Below are positions 45,441 to 58,192 of a DNA stretch of 64,000 bases, in pieces. Position 1 is the first letter of the stretch; each line of letters begins with the position of its first letter. Source of the DNA: Apostichopus japonicus (lineage: Eukaryota; Echinodermata; Holothuroidea; Aspidochirotida; Stichopodidae); NCBI RefSeq assembly GCF_037975245.1, contig NC_092568.1, positions 31,404,501-31,468,500 on the forward strand, written 5' to 3'. The notes below the pieces were generated by a model. It was not told the origin of the DNA. It ran no database searches and saw only the letters and a program-made list of their open reading frames with translations. A program made the translations under genes and the position numbers.

Positions 45441-48400
45441 GTGGCGCTAGTGCTTAGGGAGGGCAGTCAAAAATAGATAAGTTTTGAGTCTGTTTTGACT
45501 TGGTACATCGTTATAGCATTTCCCACACTGTCATCCTCAAATACATGTAAAGAATTACAGGTGTGCGAAACTCTGAAAAGAAATTTGTAAACTTAAAGTT
45601 TAAGAAATGAGATTTATGTAATTAATGCAATATTTGGTGACTTTGACCAGATGTGAAATGGATTAATGAATTTAACAACCTGGGCAACTACTGTATTCTG
45701 ATTATTTGACTTTTGAAGCTTTCTATTTGTATTCATAACTGTATTTAACCTAATTAATGAATCTAGTGTATAAATTGTACCATATGAATTAATGTTTGAA
45801 TGCATTTTGATGCTGCAGTGATGCTTGGTGGTCGGTGAGTACTGTACTCACTGTACTGTACTGTTGTCAATGTCGGCTTCCCTCTTATCTTTTAAGTTAT
45901 TTCCACCTTTCTGCTGTCAGTGAGAAGTAAAGCTTCGAGGAACATGCTTCAACTTTTAATTGTTTAATCTAGCAGGACAGGTCTGTGAGCGTGGCACCTT
46001 CCTTAATTGCCATTCACTAAATCTTACATACCTAGCTCTTTGAGCCTACTATACAGTAAACAACAGAATCAATCACACACCGCATATATCACTCTTTTTG
46101 TTTTCCTAGTACTAGCTAATTTATACTTTCAGTTGTTTGTGACCAAAACTGTCAGTTTCATATCCTCACCCGAGTACAAGGAATAAACGTCAGCTTCAGG
46201 AATTGTCTCAGTCCTGGGTTATGTAGTACTTTAATATATCACTGAGCTCAAATTCAGTCACTTTTTAGTTTACATTGTTTTCACTTGAAAAGGTCTTGTC
46301 ACTCCTAACGACCACTCCAAACCAATACTAACAAACAAAAACCAATGCAGCAAATACTACAGTACACTATACACATCTCATTATCAATATATATAAATCT
46401 CTCTGAGCAGGTTTCTACAAACCCTGCTATTTCCACTCTCCATCTGTGCTATTTACCCTAGGCCTCCACACTGCACCAGCAGACGGTATTAAAGTTACTC
46501 CATCTAGAACTATAAAATTACGCTCCAACACTAGCGTCACATTTCCTCCAGCTTCCTTCCTAATCCCAGAGATATTGTTAAACAGATTCTCTGCTTTCAT
46601 ATTTTTGCCTGAATTCTTCTGTAACAAGATATTTAGCTGCCAGGATTACAGCATATGCACCATTAAAGTTGATTTAGTGTGTATACAGAGCAGCAGTGGT
46701 AACAGCAATCTTGTCATCTTCCTACTGTACCGCAGAAAAAAAATAAATCCATTTGTCATTTCCCAAAATACTCTTCTGGCTTGCTGTAATTTTCCTTGAT
46801 TGGAGTCCCATCCTGATTCAAGGTCGGAGGATTTTTTTGTTTTTTTGTTTAGGGTTGTATAAATAAATATGTATGTATTGTATACACATGAATCCGTTTT
46901 GATTAATGCGTAGTGGTTGTTATAATACTGCCTCTTTTTAGTTTGTTCTTTTGTTTATACTGTAGATTTCTCTTCTGCTCCTTGTCTTGCTTTCATTTTA
47001 TTTACAAATTAAATCCCTAAAAATACAAATAAATAAATAAATAATGGATAAATGTTTTAAATGTGTCCTTAGAATTAAGTCTTTGATCAAATAATGAAAC
47101 CAATGCAATGTATGGACTTAATGTATTCCAAAATGCTTTTAGAAGGGATCCCTTTCCAATATTGTAAAATGGTTGTTTGTCATAAATTAAATTCTCTGTA
47201 CTTTACTGATACTGCCATATATTGCATGTCATAGTCGTTCAGGGAATTCTTCCAAAGAAAAGAATTTGGCAGTGAAGAATTTAAACTTTTTCCTTGCCTG
47301 AATTAGTGGTTGCATAAATTGCAACGTATGTACTACCAATTCAATTATAATGCACGTACGCGAACAATTATAATTTTGTGCATTGTTCTATTTGGATGTT
47401 CACATCTTTGTGTACTGAAGAATTTGTACCTTCACAATTTGCTACAACTACAGCTGCAACTTGATACATATTAAACAACAAATTCTTAATAATAGTCCCA
47501 ATGGCATATTAATGTCTACATGAGCAGCTAGGATTGTGCAATGTTCAATTGCTCCCTATATCCAATGATCGAAACATTGAGATTGGCAGATTTTTGGTAA
47601 GGTCAGTTCTTTATCTATCCCATAACTAACCTGGGATTAGCCTCAAAGGAATTACTGTAGTTAACATGTTTTCGACTATAGATCTTTTCTTCTCACACTT
47701 CCAGACAACCAATTCTAAATACATGGAATCTTGCCAAGCAGGTCATCCAAGGTGTGCCACCAAAAATAACACACTCTTTTGAAATATACGCTTCCTCCCA
47801 AATGCAATTTTCTTTTTGTCTAATTTGGCCTTTCCAAAAGTTTCTGGCAATAAATTCTTAGAGATGAAAAAAACCAGTCGATTTTTTTCTTTTGAGACAA
47901 TTAGAAAAGGAACAAAGTAAACTGAAGATCGTTAAGTAGTCCAAACGTTAGAACTATTCAAAGCTCTTCATACTTATTTAGGCATACATTGCATTCAAAG
48001 ATTTGACTGAGTAATACACAAATTTATTTCAAAACATTTGTGTCCAAACATGGCCAGCTTCTAGACCTTAGTCTGTTTGGCACAGTACCAGTAATGGTAT
48101 AAACATACTTGTCTACAGCTTTAATTGACTTTTCCCTCAGCAAGAACTATCACTATTCAGCGGATAGTTTCAGTGTTGCCTCTATCTGTCCTGGGCCTGA
48201 AATCGCAGTCTGTTGACAAGCTGTTAGCAATTTTGAATTGAGCTCACATCAAGATATATCTCCCCAGTTTATTACCCCCTTGCACTGAGTCAGAGGATCT
48301 AATTCACACTTTCATTTCTTAGTGACAGAAGAGAAAACTGCTGAAGATCAAGGAAATGGGGAGAAAAATGGAAAAAAAATAAAAGTCTGTGCCTTGTAAA

Positions 48401-49103
48401 TGTGTGAATGTTGCCTCTGATTCCTTCTCCTTACTGTACATTTTACAGAAAATGTTTAGAATTTACTGCCCTGTCTTGGCATATGAACCGAATGCCCTAC
48501 TGAAAAAACACAGTGCATTTAGAAGGTAGAATTTATGCAGGAAGACTGGAATATGGGGGCTTGTGAAGGGAATACCTGTACCTCAAGCATTTATGTGAAA
48601 TGTACCGTTAATTGTTGAAACTTTTCAATCTGAAATATTGCTATTCATGTTAGGAAACGTTACCATAATTATAGTTATATATGTTGGAAATAAGAATGAT
48701 GGGTATATGGAAAGCTTAATTATAGTACTCCAAAGTCTGAGGTCTTAAGACTATAGGGGTTAAAGTCTGTCGAAATAAGGGATTACAAGAAGTGTGCAGT
48801 ATATGAAATCACACGGATGGTGAAAACTATCAATCTATTAAAATTCTGAGTCTTCAAATCAGTCTTTGTGATCAACTAATTTTACCATAACAATGTGATT
48901 CATTTTTGGTTCCCTCGGAAACCATATAATGCTCTTCCAAAGGTGTTGAAGGTTTATCAGAATGCAATGCATGTCTAGGTAACTTTCTCATTCTTGATAT
49001 GGGGATAACCTTATCACAAATTCTCAGGCAGAAGATGAGGTAGCAAAGCATGTTCAAATGAAATGTACTGGAAATTTACTTCAGTACATTTTGAACGTGA
49101 CAC

Positions 49104-49285
49104 AATGAATGAATGAGTGAATGAATGAGTGAATGAATGAATTAATAAACGAACGAACGAACGAACTAATGAGTGAGTGAAATGATTGAATGAATGAATG
49201 AATGAGTTTATGGGTGAATTAATATATGAGTGAATGAATGAATAAGTAAATGCGTTGAGTGAATGAATGAATGAATGAATGAATT
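49104..49285. repeat. (GAAT)n / (GAAC)n microsatellite
   Basis: Degenerate GAAT repeat, with a CGAA block near 49150-49165. It flanks the SINE at 49291, and GAATGAATGAATGAA resumes at about 49564. Confidence 0.92.
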
Positions 49286-49290
49286 AAATG

Positions 49291-49543
49291 TATGTATGTA
49301 TTGTTTGTATTTTAGATCCTCCTGCAAGCAGGAACTCGCGAAGATGCCTCATTGGATTATCTAAGCTGCAAGCTGACCAAAGTCAGTCTCTTAGATTCAT
49401 ATTTAATGTCCATGATGATGAATTGTCAATTGTCAACAACTCTGTAACTGCATGGACGACATACATTAATCTTGGAGTGACTCGAACTGGGGACCTTGTA
49501 ATGATTGGAAGGCACCGGCGTTAACAACTGAGCTAACACTCCT
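49291..49543 (-). mobile_element. SINE family A copy, reverse orientation, inside a GAAT microsatellite
   Basis: Minus-strand head GGAGTGTTAGCTCAGTTG, B box AGTTCGAGTCACTCC, then the family body to the lower edge CTGCTTGCAGGAGGATCTAA with a CATA-type tail. It interrupts a GAAT array present on both sides. Confidence 0.87.
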
Positions 49544-49599
49544 TGATGGAATAACGGAATGATTGAATGAATGAATGAAATGATTTGGAATAATTTCTA

Positions 49600-52500
49600 A
49601 TGTTTCCTAAATTATATATCAACAGCAATGTTGCACTGAAAGTGTTTTATGGCTAGCTGAAATGGCGGTAAAATGTTCCAAATTTTCAATTTAAAACGTG
49701 AACTGTATCACACTTTTTCTCTGCTGATTTCCGGTTGTATGTGTCAGTTGAATGCTCTAGATTGTAGGTATATCACTACATAACTCTGTTGTTAACTTTG
49801 CACATACATGTAGCAGGCATGAGTTTTTCCGCGAATTCGCGGAATATCCATGATTTCCTTTCTACCTCCAAGATTTAAACCTCTCAGTTTCTGTGCATTC
49901 TAACAACAGCATTGTATCATTTGATCCATCGTGCGCATGTTTTTCATTACCAATGGATGTCCAACCTGCAGGGGGACAAAAACTATATTATTACACACTG
50001 TAGGCATTTGCAAACTGGAGCCTATACCGCAATTTTTGCAAAGTTCCGTGATTTTTTTTACCCCAGGCTCATCCCTGATGTAGCTAAATGAAGAGACCAC
50101 TTTATCAGAGTATGAATGGCGATTTATCTTCCAATTAAAACAATAAGATGAAGGAAATAATAGAACAGATGGTCGTTTCATAGCTTTGAAGGAGACCTTC
50201 GACATAAGTTTTCAATTTTTCATTGCATGAAATTCCCTGCAACACATGCTTCATATTATATTTGCATCATAGCATCGTATACCATTTTACAATGTGGAAT
50301 CTGAAAAGAATCTCCTTTCCTCTCTGGGTTGTTGCTTTCAGAGGTCAGTACCCTTAATTTATATCCTGAATCCTAGCTCATTCAGGAGAAGCTCAAACAT
50401 TAGAACGTGATCAAGTTGGAAGCACCATTTATTAAAGGTGATTTTTCTCACACTTTTCTTATTAAGTCTCTCGCTATTTCCAGAAAACCGATTTCATTGG
50501 ATTCCACGAGGCTCAATTATATATCCTTTTGTTATTAAGATTAGACATTGTTAGGCTCTTCCTCTCATTCCTTCAAGAAATAAAGCTGGATTTGCTCTCA
50601 CGAAATATCTGGAACCTTTTGCGTATTCGGACAAATAATGAAAAGAATCGACAAAAAGCAGAAAGCGTCTTAAGAACGCTACAATTTATTATTTCGAGAG
50701 GGAGGGCAGTTTTTAAAATTTTAACGGTCGTGGATCTTATTATCTGGAGTGCTTTTACAATTGAGGTACAGTAAATTCTCTTTGCTACATCTGACAGGGG
50801 ATATTTGGAAACTAAGTGCATCTTATGAGGTCAGTGAAGTTTAATTGATAAGTCAAGAGGTAACAGGATTAGTGCATGGTCGCTCTTCTGCAGAGGTGAA
50901 ATATACCCAGCATTAGAATAAGTTTATAACAAATTTGAAAAGAGAAGAAAACACAATTTTCTCAGTCAGGTTTTCCTTGGTGATGTTCTCATTGTTTAGC
51001 CTAATGATATACATGCAAAGCATGATAGTTCTGCTGTAATGTGGAAGACTGGAAAAACTTGAATTATTATTTTATTGATATTGAGAAAATGACATGCATG
51101 CATGCAAAACAGAATAGTTGAATGTAAAAAATAAACAATCAAAAAAAGGAAGAAAAAACCGGAAAGATAGAGAGCGATAGAGAGAGGGAGAGAAACCAGA
51201 GTGAAGAAAAACAACAAAATAATGGCAGCAATTGGAATGATTAGTGATTAATAAAAAACAGATTATTTCTATAATTGATATTAGTACTCAATTGGAGTTG
51301 AGACGTAGATTCTTTAATGACATTAATACTGTAATTATCTGATGAAATTGACAAACATGTGATGCAAATTATATTTTAACTGGTTTAATTGAACTAACTC
51401 ACCAACAATTGTTAACTACAGTAATTAATGTCATGGAGCTGGTAATATCCACCATATTGTTTAACAGTATATAAAGGATACAAAGCTAGCTGACAGGTTG
51501 AATGTGAAAATGCTACAACATTGAATGTTAATAATATATATACTGTATAATCTTCCATTAGTTCTGTTTTGGGTTTTAATACTCCTAGTATGCAGTGAGT
51601 GTGTGTATGATGTTCCAAATCGAAGATTCGCCAGACTGCTTTGTCATTATAATTGCAGCAAGTAAATAGGTAGATGTTTATTGCAGATGCATGTAACCAG
51701 CGGGAAATAATTTAGTGTTATGCATGCTTCCTGTTGATAGCAAGAAGGGCAGGGAGAGGGGTGGGGGGGGGGAGGTTCGCGGTGAGGAATATAAGGAGAA
51801 GGGGAGAGACAGGAAAGGATTTTCCTCACAGATGGTTAATTGTAAGTAGTATGGAAGATAGTCAGCATGTATTCGCCACCTGCATTTTCCACCAGTATTT
51901 TCCACCTACATTATTATTAAATTAATTACTCTGATTGACAGGTAGTTGTTTCACACTTAATATAGAAAAAGGAAATGTAACAGTACTCAGGTTATAAAGA
52001 TTTCCAAATTCTGTTGAGTTGTGCACAAGGGAAAGCTGCATGATAAGAGACATTTCACTATATAAATAGAAAGTAGCTTCTGTATCTTTTGTGGTTATAC
52101 TTTAGGGAGACAAAATGGTGGTGGCTTCTCTCTGTTATCCTGCATTTCAATTAACCAATTATATTGATCATTACGACTGGTGTATAATGAGCTATCAGAA
52201 TGAACTTTGAATCTGTCTCCCTCCCCCCCCCCCAAAAAAAAAAGAAGTAGAAAGAAGCAAAAGAATAAAGATCAGGGAAAATTCCCCTTTCATTCCCTCC
52301 AATTCCCAATTCAGTTTTATTTTGGAGGAGGGGGGGAGGGAGAGGTATGGAGGGTGGGGGGCTGACATGTCTTCATGACTGTGCAAACTGAGGTTGGACT
52401 TTTATTTTTATTCTTTTATTCTTATTGAACCCAAATATGCTAGTCTGTATAATTATGTAAAACAATGGTCACTTATGATGTAACTTCGCCAAGCATTTTA

Positions 52501-53630
52501 CTGACTATCTTCTTAGAATTTTTTTTTCCACCGAGAACTTTAATTTTATAATTTTTAATTTAGCACACTGTTATTTCTGGAAATAATTTTGGACGGCCCA
52601 AAATTACCAGAAAGTTAATTTTCAAAACTATTATAATTTTTTAACATATGTACTAAAAGTTCCGGCAAAATACTGATGACCTTTATGCAGATATTATTTC
52701 TCCTTAAAAGAAGAAAATGAAGAATATATGGATAAGGTATATCCTTTCAGAAAAAAAAGGAAAGAAGAATGATACAATGTTATCACATTCGAATTTTTTT
52801 TATTAGTCTGACACCCTTAGCAATACTGTATTTTATACTCCACCCCCCCCCCTCCTCTAACCTAAAAGGTAAGAAAAATGAAATCTGATATGGAATCTCA
52901 ATTTAAGGCAATAATTGGTAACATTCATCAATTGATATATGGAAATATATATCACAGCACTGAGCCATATCTTTGTATACATTGCCTGTAATTGAATCAA
53001 ACACACAAATTTACACAAGACAGGTTTCTGATGTGAAGTACATATATGTCTTGTTGTCACTAGAAGTAGTTTCTTGGACAGCCAACAGAGTGATGTCAAA
53101 ATTTTTATTCTGCATATCCTAATGTTTATAGGTAGAGGGTATCCTATGAGATTTTTGAAAGAGATAAAACCAAAAGTAACTACCTGAGGGAATTTATGAA
53201 ATTTATATACAAAGTATTTTACATTGGTGAATATTCTTTCAATTTGCTAGGAGTCGATCTATGAGGTGATTGAAGGATGGAGGGAGATGAAATGAGATAA
53301 GACGGATATAAACAAACTGTTTCTCTTCTTCTTTATTCATATATTGATCAAAGCTATTTCCCTCATATTTTAGTAGCAATGCAGTATTTCCACCTCCCCC
53401 TGCTCCCTACTTCACAGCCTAATACCCCAAAAATGATATTTTGTTTTGCATAATTTGCATTATTTACTATTTTCTCTGGTATACACTGTTTATCAAGAGC
53501 TATACTTAAATGTGGGAACTTTAGAAGGAAAGTTGGATTCTGCTCTAAAAAAGACTAAATATTTTTAATTATTTTTTTTGTTATCTTATCTTTTGTCTTT
53601 TACTTACTTTGCACTTTTCACTGTGCCACA
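49600..53630. other. AT-rich stretch, no recognised gene
   Basis: Overlapping frames on both strands at 50529-50821 show no family signature. Poly-purine and poly-pyrimidine stretches occur at 51150-51200, 51740-51810 and 52200-52360. The 50280-50800 segment has higher complexity and could be regulatory. Confidence 0.45.
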
Positions 53631-53635
53631 AGCGT

Positions 53636-53690
53636 CTTTTTGATGGAAACTGGTGCATTACAGATATTCATTATTATTATTACTACTTTA
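53636..53690 (+). mobile_element. Degenerate LINE 3' tail, plus orientation
   Basis: AAACTGGTGCATTACAGATA followed by TTCATTATTATTATTACTAC resembles the GC-hairpin plus (ATT)n ends seen elsewhere in the window, but on the plus strand. The hairpin is poor. Confidence 0.35.
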
Positions 53691-54477
53691 ATGTTACTTA
53701 ACTTCATCTCACTTGGTCCTAATTGAATACCTAGAAAAGCCAAATATTTTATACTTGTCTAGTTGCTGATTAGAAATGAACCGAAGTAGTAGCACTACAG
53801 AGTACAAAACATGCTTAAAGAAAGAAAGAATTCAAAATCAATCTTTTAGATCCTTTAACAAATTTACAAGGTTTCAACAACAAACATAAACTTTTCATAT
53901 CAACCATGATTAATCTACTTGGAGAGAAATAAACATGACTTAAATACATGATATTTATACACTGTTTTAACTGTGCTGTAAGATGATGAATGGGAACAGA
54001 GTCATGCAAATCTGTTGCCACCAAGGTAGAACATGCATAAAACAGAAACTATGGATTCCATTCCTCTCTCCTTCCCCGTGCTATGCTCTTATGATTCTAT
54101 CTATCCTATATCTTTAAATATCACATTTGAAGAGATGTATGTCTCATCTTTCAGAGGAGGGATTAATTTAACACATTTTATTATCAACAATCATAAATAT
54201 CAAACAGGCCTTATAAACAAAATGTCTGGGAAGTCCTTTATCAGTAGATAAGTATAGATGACCCTAGCTCTCTTTAAAGATAACTGCATGACATAGATCA
54301 GAACTATAATAGATCAAGTTTGACTTACTCAGATTATTATTTTTTTTGTCTCTAAAAAGAACTTGAGAAAGACAGATCCGTTTGATTAGATTTGTTCAGC
54401 TGTTTGTTTCCACAAGCATTGCTTGCATGCTTCCTTCTTGTAACTCCTTGAAAGACTGGGTGACATTGCATGAACTT

Positions 54478-54504
54478 CACATTCATCTTAACAAGATGAA
54501 TGTG
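54478..54504. repeat. Perfect 12-bp inverted repeat with 3-nt loop
   Basis: CACATTCATCTT, AAC, then AAGATGAATGTG. The hairpin is perfect but too short for a microRNA precursor. Confidence 0.8.
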
Positions 54505-54704
54505 TAATCTGGCATAAATCTGTTAGTGGATTAGAATTTCTAGACTTTACATTGGACTGTCTATTGTAAATATATATGTACTACACTGACAATTTGTAAC
54601 AACTGGCTGATGCAGCGGTATTTATGATGTGAGCTTTCAGCTGTTTAATCATATCAAGATGATTATTGTTCAATGTCTGTGGGATATTCCATCCCTAATA
54701 AAGA

Positions 54705-54800
54705 CTGGACAGCTCTGTTGGCAGAGCACTGGACTTTGTAATCCTGAGGTCACTGAGTTTGAATCCCATTCTAACTAAATAAATTCTTTGCTCTGTTCCC
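54705..54800 (+). mobile_element. tRNA-like SINE head, family B
   Basis: GGACAGCTCTGTTGGCAGAG resembles an A box and D arm, CTGGACTTTGTAATCCTGAG an anticodon arm, and GAGTTTGAATCCCATTC a B box. The acceptor ends do not pair, so it is not a working tRNA gene. A short body follows. Confidence 0.65.
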
Positions 54801-54839
54801 AGTTAATATTCCATTGTGCAGTGCTTGTTTGAATTAAAA

Positions 54840-56330
54840 TGTGTTAGTATGTGGTACTGTATTAGTGTATGTGATACTGTGTACTGTATTTGATACTGTA
54901 GTATGCTGTATACTGTAGTATGTGACACGGTATACTGTATGTGATACTGTGTACTATATACTGTATGTGATACTGTATTACTGTATGTGATACTGTATTA
55001 CTGTATGTGATACTGTATTACTGTATGTGATACTGTGTACTGTATTGATACTGTAGTATGCTGTATACTGTAGTATGTGACACGGTATACTGTATGTGAT
55101 ACTGTGTACTATATACTGTATGTGATACTGTATTACTGTATGTGATACTGTATTACTGTATGTGATACTGTACTACTGTATGTGATACTGTATTACTGTA
55201 TGTGATACTGTGTACTGTATTGATACTGTAGTATGCTTTATACTGTAGTATGTGACACGGTATACTGTATGTGATACTGTGTACTACTATACTGTATGAG
55301 ATACTGTAAATTACTGTATGTGATACTGTATTACTGTATGTGATACTGTATTACTGTATGTGATACTGTATTACTGTATGTGATACTGTATTACTGTATG
55401 TGATACTGTATTACTGTATGTGATACTGTATTACTGTATGTGATACTGTATTACTGTATGTGATACTGTATTACTGTATGTGATACTGTATTACTGTATG
55501 CGATACTGTACTTACTGTATGTGATACTGTATTACTGTATGAGATACTGTAAATTACTGTATGTGATACTGTATTACTGTATGTGATACTGTATTACTGT
55601 ATGTGATACTGTATTACTGTATGTGATACTGTATTACTGTATGTGATACTTGTATTACTGTATGTGATACTGTATTACTGTATGTGATAATGTATTACTG
55701 TATGTGATACTGTATTACTGTATGTGATACTGTATTACTGTATGTGATACTGTATTACTGTATGTGATACTGTGTACTGTATTGATACTGTATTACTGTA
55801 TGTGATACTGTATTACTGTATGTGATACTGCATTACTGTATGTGATACTGTATTACTGTATGTGATACTGTATTACTGTATGTGATACTGTATTACTGTA
55901 TGTGATACTGTATTACTGTATGTGATACTGTATTACTGTATGTGATACTGTATTACTGTATGTGATACTGTATTACTGTATGTGATACTGTATTACTGTA
56001 TGTGATACTGTATTACTGTATGTGATACTGTATTACTGTATGTGATGCTGTATTACTGTATGTGATGCTGTATTACTGTATGTGATACTGTATTACTGTA
56101 TGTGATACTGTATTACTGTATGTGATACTGTATTACTGTATGTGATACTGTATTACTGTATGTGATACTGTATTACTGTATGTGATATTGTGTACCGTAT
56201 ACTGTATGCGAAACTACTATATATACTGTAATATTCTGTATACTGTAGTATGCTGTGTACTGTACAGTAGGTATGTGATATGTAATACTGTACAGTAAGT
56301 ATACTATATAGGATGAGATACTGTAAAATG
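54840..56330. repeat. 20-bp minisatellite (TACTGTATGTGATACTGTAT) with higher-order structure
   Basis: About 65-70 copies of a 20-bp unit occupy about 1.4 kb. In the left third a longer block containing TGTGACACGGTATACTGTAT recurs at about 54921, 55076 and 55251, spacings 155 and 175 bp, differing by one unit. The central 55310-56190 part is nearly homogeneous, and the right edge decays into TACTGTA-rich sequence. Confidence 0.96.
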
Positions 56331-57462
56331 TGATATGATGTTAGCATTCTAGTTACTTGAAGCTTTATTTTGTACAATAATATGATCAGTGATAATGTTC
56401 ATTTGGTCTCTCAATTGCGAACTTATGGTAGGACAGATGAATATTCGAATCTAAGTTTTAGCTTTTACCTTGATAACATTAACTGTGCTAGTGAAATAAG
56501 AGAAACAAACTTAAGGAATAAGTTGTGTAAGATTGATGTGAATTGCTTTACAAACTGACTAAACTGCACTTCAGAAAAAGTAAAGATGATACATTGCAGC
56601 TTTTGTATACACTAAAAGCCCTATGTTAAGGAAATATTACCATGGAAACCAAGATATATACTCAGTCATTTCCTCAAAGATATCCACAAGGAAAGGTACT
56701 AAAAAGGTAACATTGTCTCAAAATACTTAATTTACTGTAAGTGCACAGTATTGTAAAAAGACACATAAATGGTTAAAAAAAAATGGCAAGGAAGTTTTGT
56801 CTTTTCATAACTTTAAGAGAATTATTTCCTTTTAACCCATTATCACCAGCAGAATGGTAATTCATAATTGTATAGATCCGAGGTCACTATAGCTGCTGTC
56901 TCTCTCTCATGCTCATGAGAGTTTGATTTACTAGCAATGGATTGCGTGCAGGATTAGCCTGGATGTGTAATATTTTTATGGTGTGTATAGCTTAATGGTT
57001 TAGGAGTCTTACTGCACAGTAAATCATTCTGAGCCTTGGAAATGCCTTTGGCATTGTTCCAGTAGAAAGATGGAAAAATTTGTGATTTGTGACTGATCTT
57101 AAAATTACAAAATGTGACAGTAGTGAAAGTAGTAACATATGTTGGTTTGCTTAAAATATGTACCAGGAGAGCAGGAAATGGGTAGAAAATAAACAGTGGT
57201 GTAATTTAAAGGAAATATTGATAGAAATGAGATGGAGGATGGGAAAGAGTAGGGTATGAGGGGAGGAGGGAATGATGAGCCTCAAGCTGTGCAGGCTCAT
57301 ATCTGACGTTATTCCTACATATAATGATAACAGATCAAAGATTTTTGTGAAATCACTGGAAACTGCATCTATCAACACAAAATCAAAACCCTTGCTTACA
57401 AATGTAATGTGTGCAATTCTTACCAATACTTGGTTGCTCTGCGTTCGTGTAGTACACTGTTG
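56331..57462. other. Unassigned DNA
   Basis: No recognised gene, repeat or RNA. Confidence 0.5.
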
Positions 57463-57466
57463 TTAA

Positions 57467-58060
57467 AGCAGCATTTTGCGTTTGGTCGCCTTTTTCTACT
57501 TTTTTGACATGTCCATCAAGTTTTTTACATATATCAATCACAAAACAGCAAACTAAGATATAATCCAAGTTTTTCCCTGCCAACAACGTTTATTGGCGAG
57601 TAATTAAGGATATTTGCAGATAACGAGAAGAGTTTCCACGATAAATTCCACATTTAAAACTAAACGCATACAGTTCCCCCCAAACCCACTAGTTTGAATT
57701 CAACCAATCAGAGATGCAGGTTTAGTATGAGTTTGCGTTGGTACAACCAGGGAGTTGTTATGGAACTCCCTTGTACAACTGCCATATAGACTGTACACAC
57801 ATAAGGCATGGTGTTGTATTACGTATTGGTCAAGGACATGAGTAGTGTTTAAATATTCATATTATGGGCGAGGTTTATTGGGATCCCAACGGAAAATATC
57901 TTGGAGAAAACAAAATTGAAAGTTGCAAATTTTTCGACTTTTATGCCACCATTTGAAGTAAGATTTAAATAGATAAGCTAGTTACAGTATGTATGTCTTT
58001 ATGGCATAGTGGAGTCAATGAGGTTGAGAAAAATCATAGAAAAGGACGCAAAATGCTGCT
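57467..58060. mobile_element. 594-bp MITE with TTAA target duplication
   Basis: Left end AGCAGCATTTTGCG (after TTAA at 57463) is exactly inverted at the right end as CGCAAAATGCTGCT (before TTAA at 58061). Similarity continues imperfectly with CCTTTTTCTA facing TAGAAAAGG. TTAA duplications point to the piggyBac or Kolobok superfamilies. No transposase frame. Confidence 0.88.
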
Positions 58061-58171
58061 TTAAGATATTGCTTCGGTACGTTGTTATTAATTTTGGAAA
58101 TATGAAAAGCTCAGTATTCACAGTGATCTTGTTCTAAATGGAGGCAATTGTACACATATATACAACCTTAT

Positions 58172-58192
58172 CCCCCCCCCCCCCCCCCCCCC
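58172..58192. repeat. Poly-C tract of 21
   Basis: Twenty-one consecutive C on the plus strand, the longest homopolymer of this type in the window. Confidence 0.95.

Noticed and set aside
46427-46799. Overlapping frames on both strands at 46.4-46.8 kb as a gene
   Set aside because: No recognised family, no splice signals consistent with an exon, and composition similar to the flanks.
54705-54800. Functional tRNA gene
   Set aside because: A and B boxes are recognisable, but the acceptor stem does not pair and a tail-like body follows, as in SINEs.
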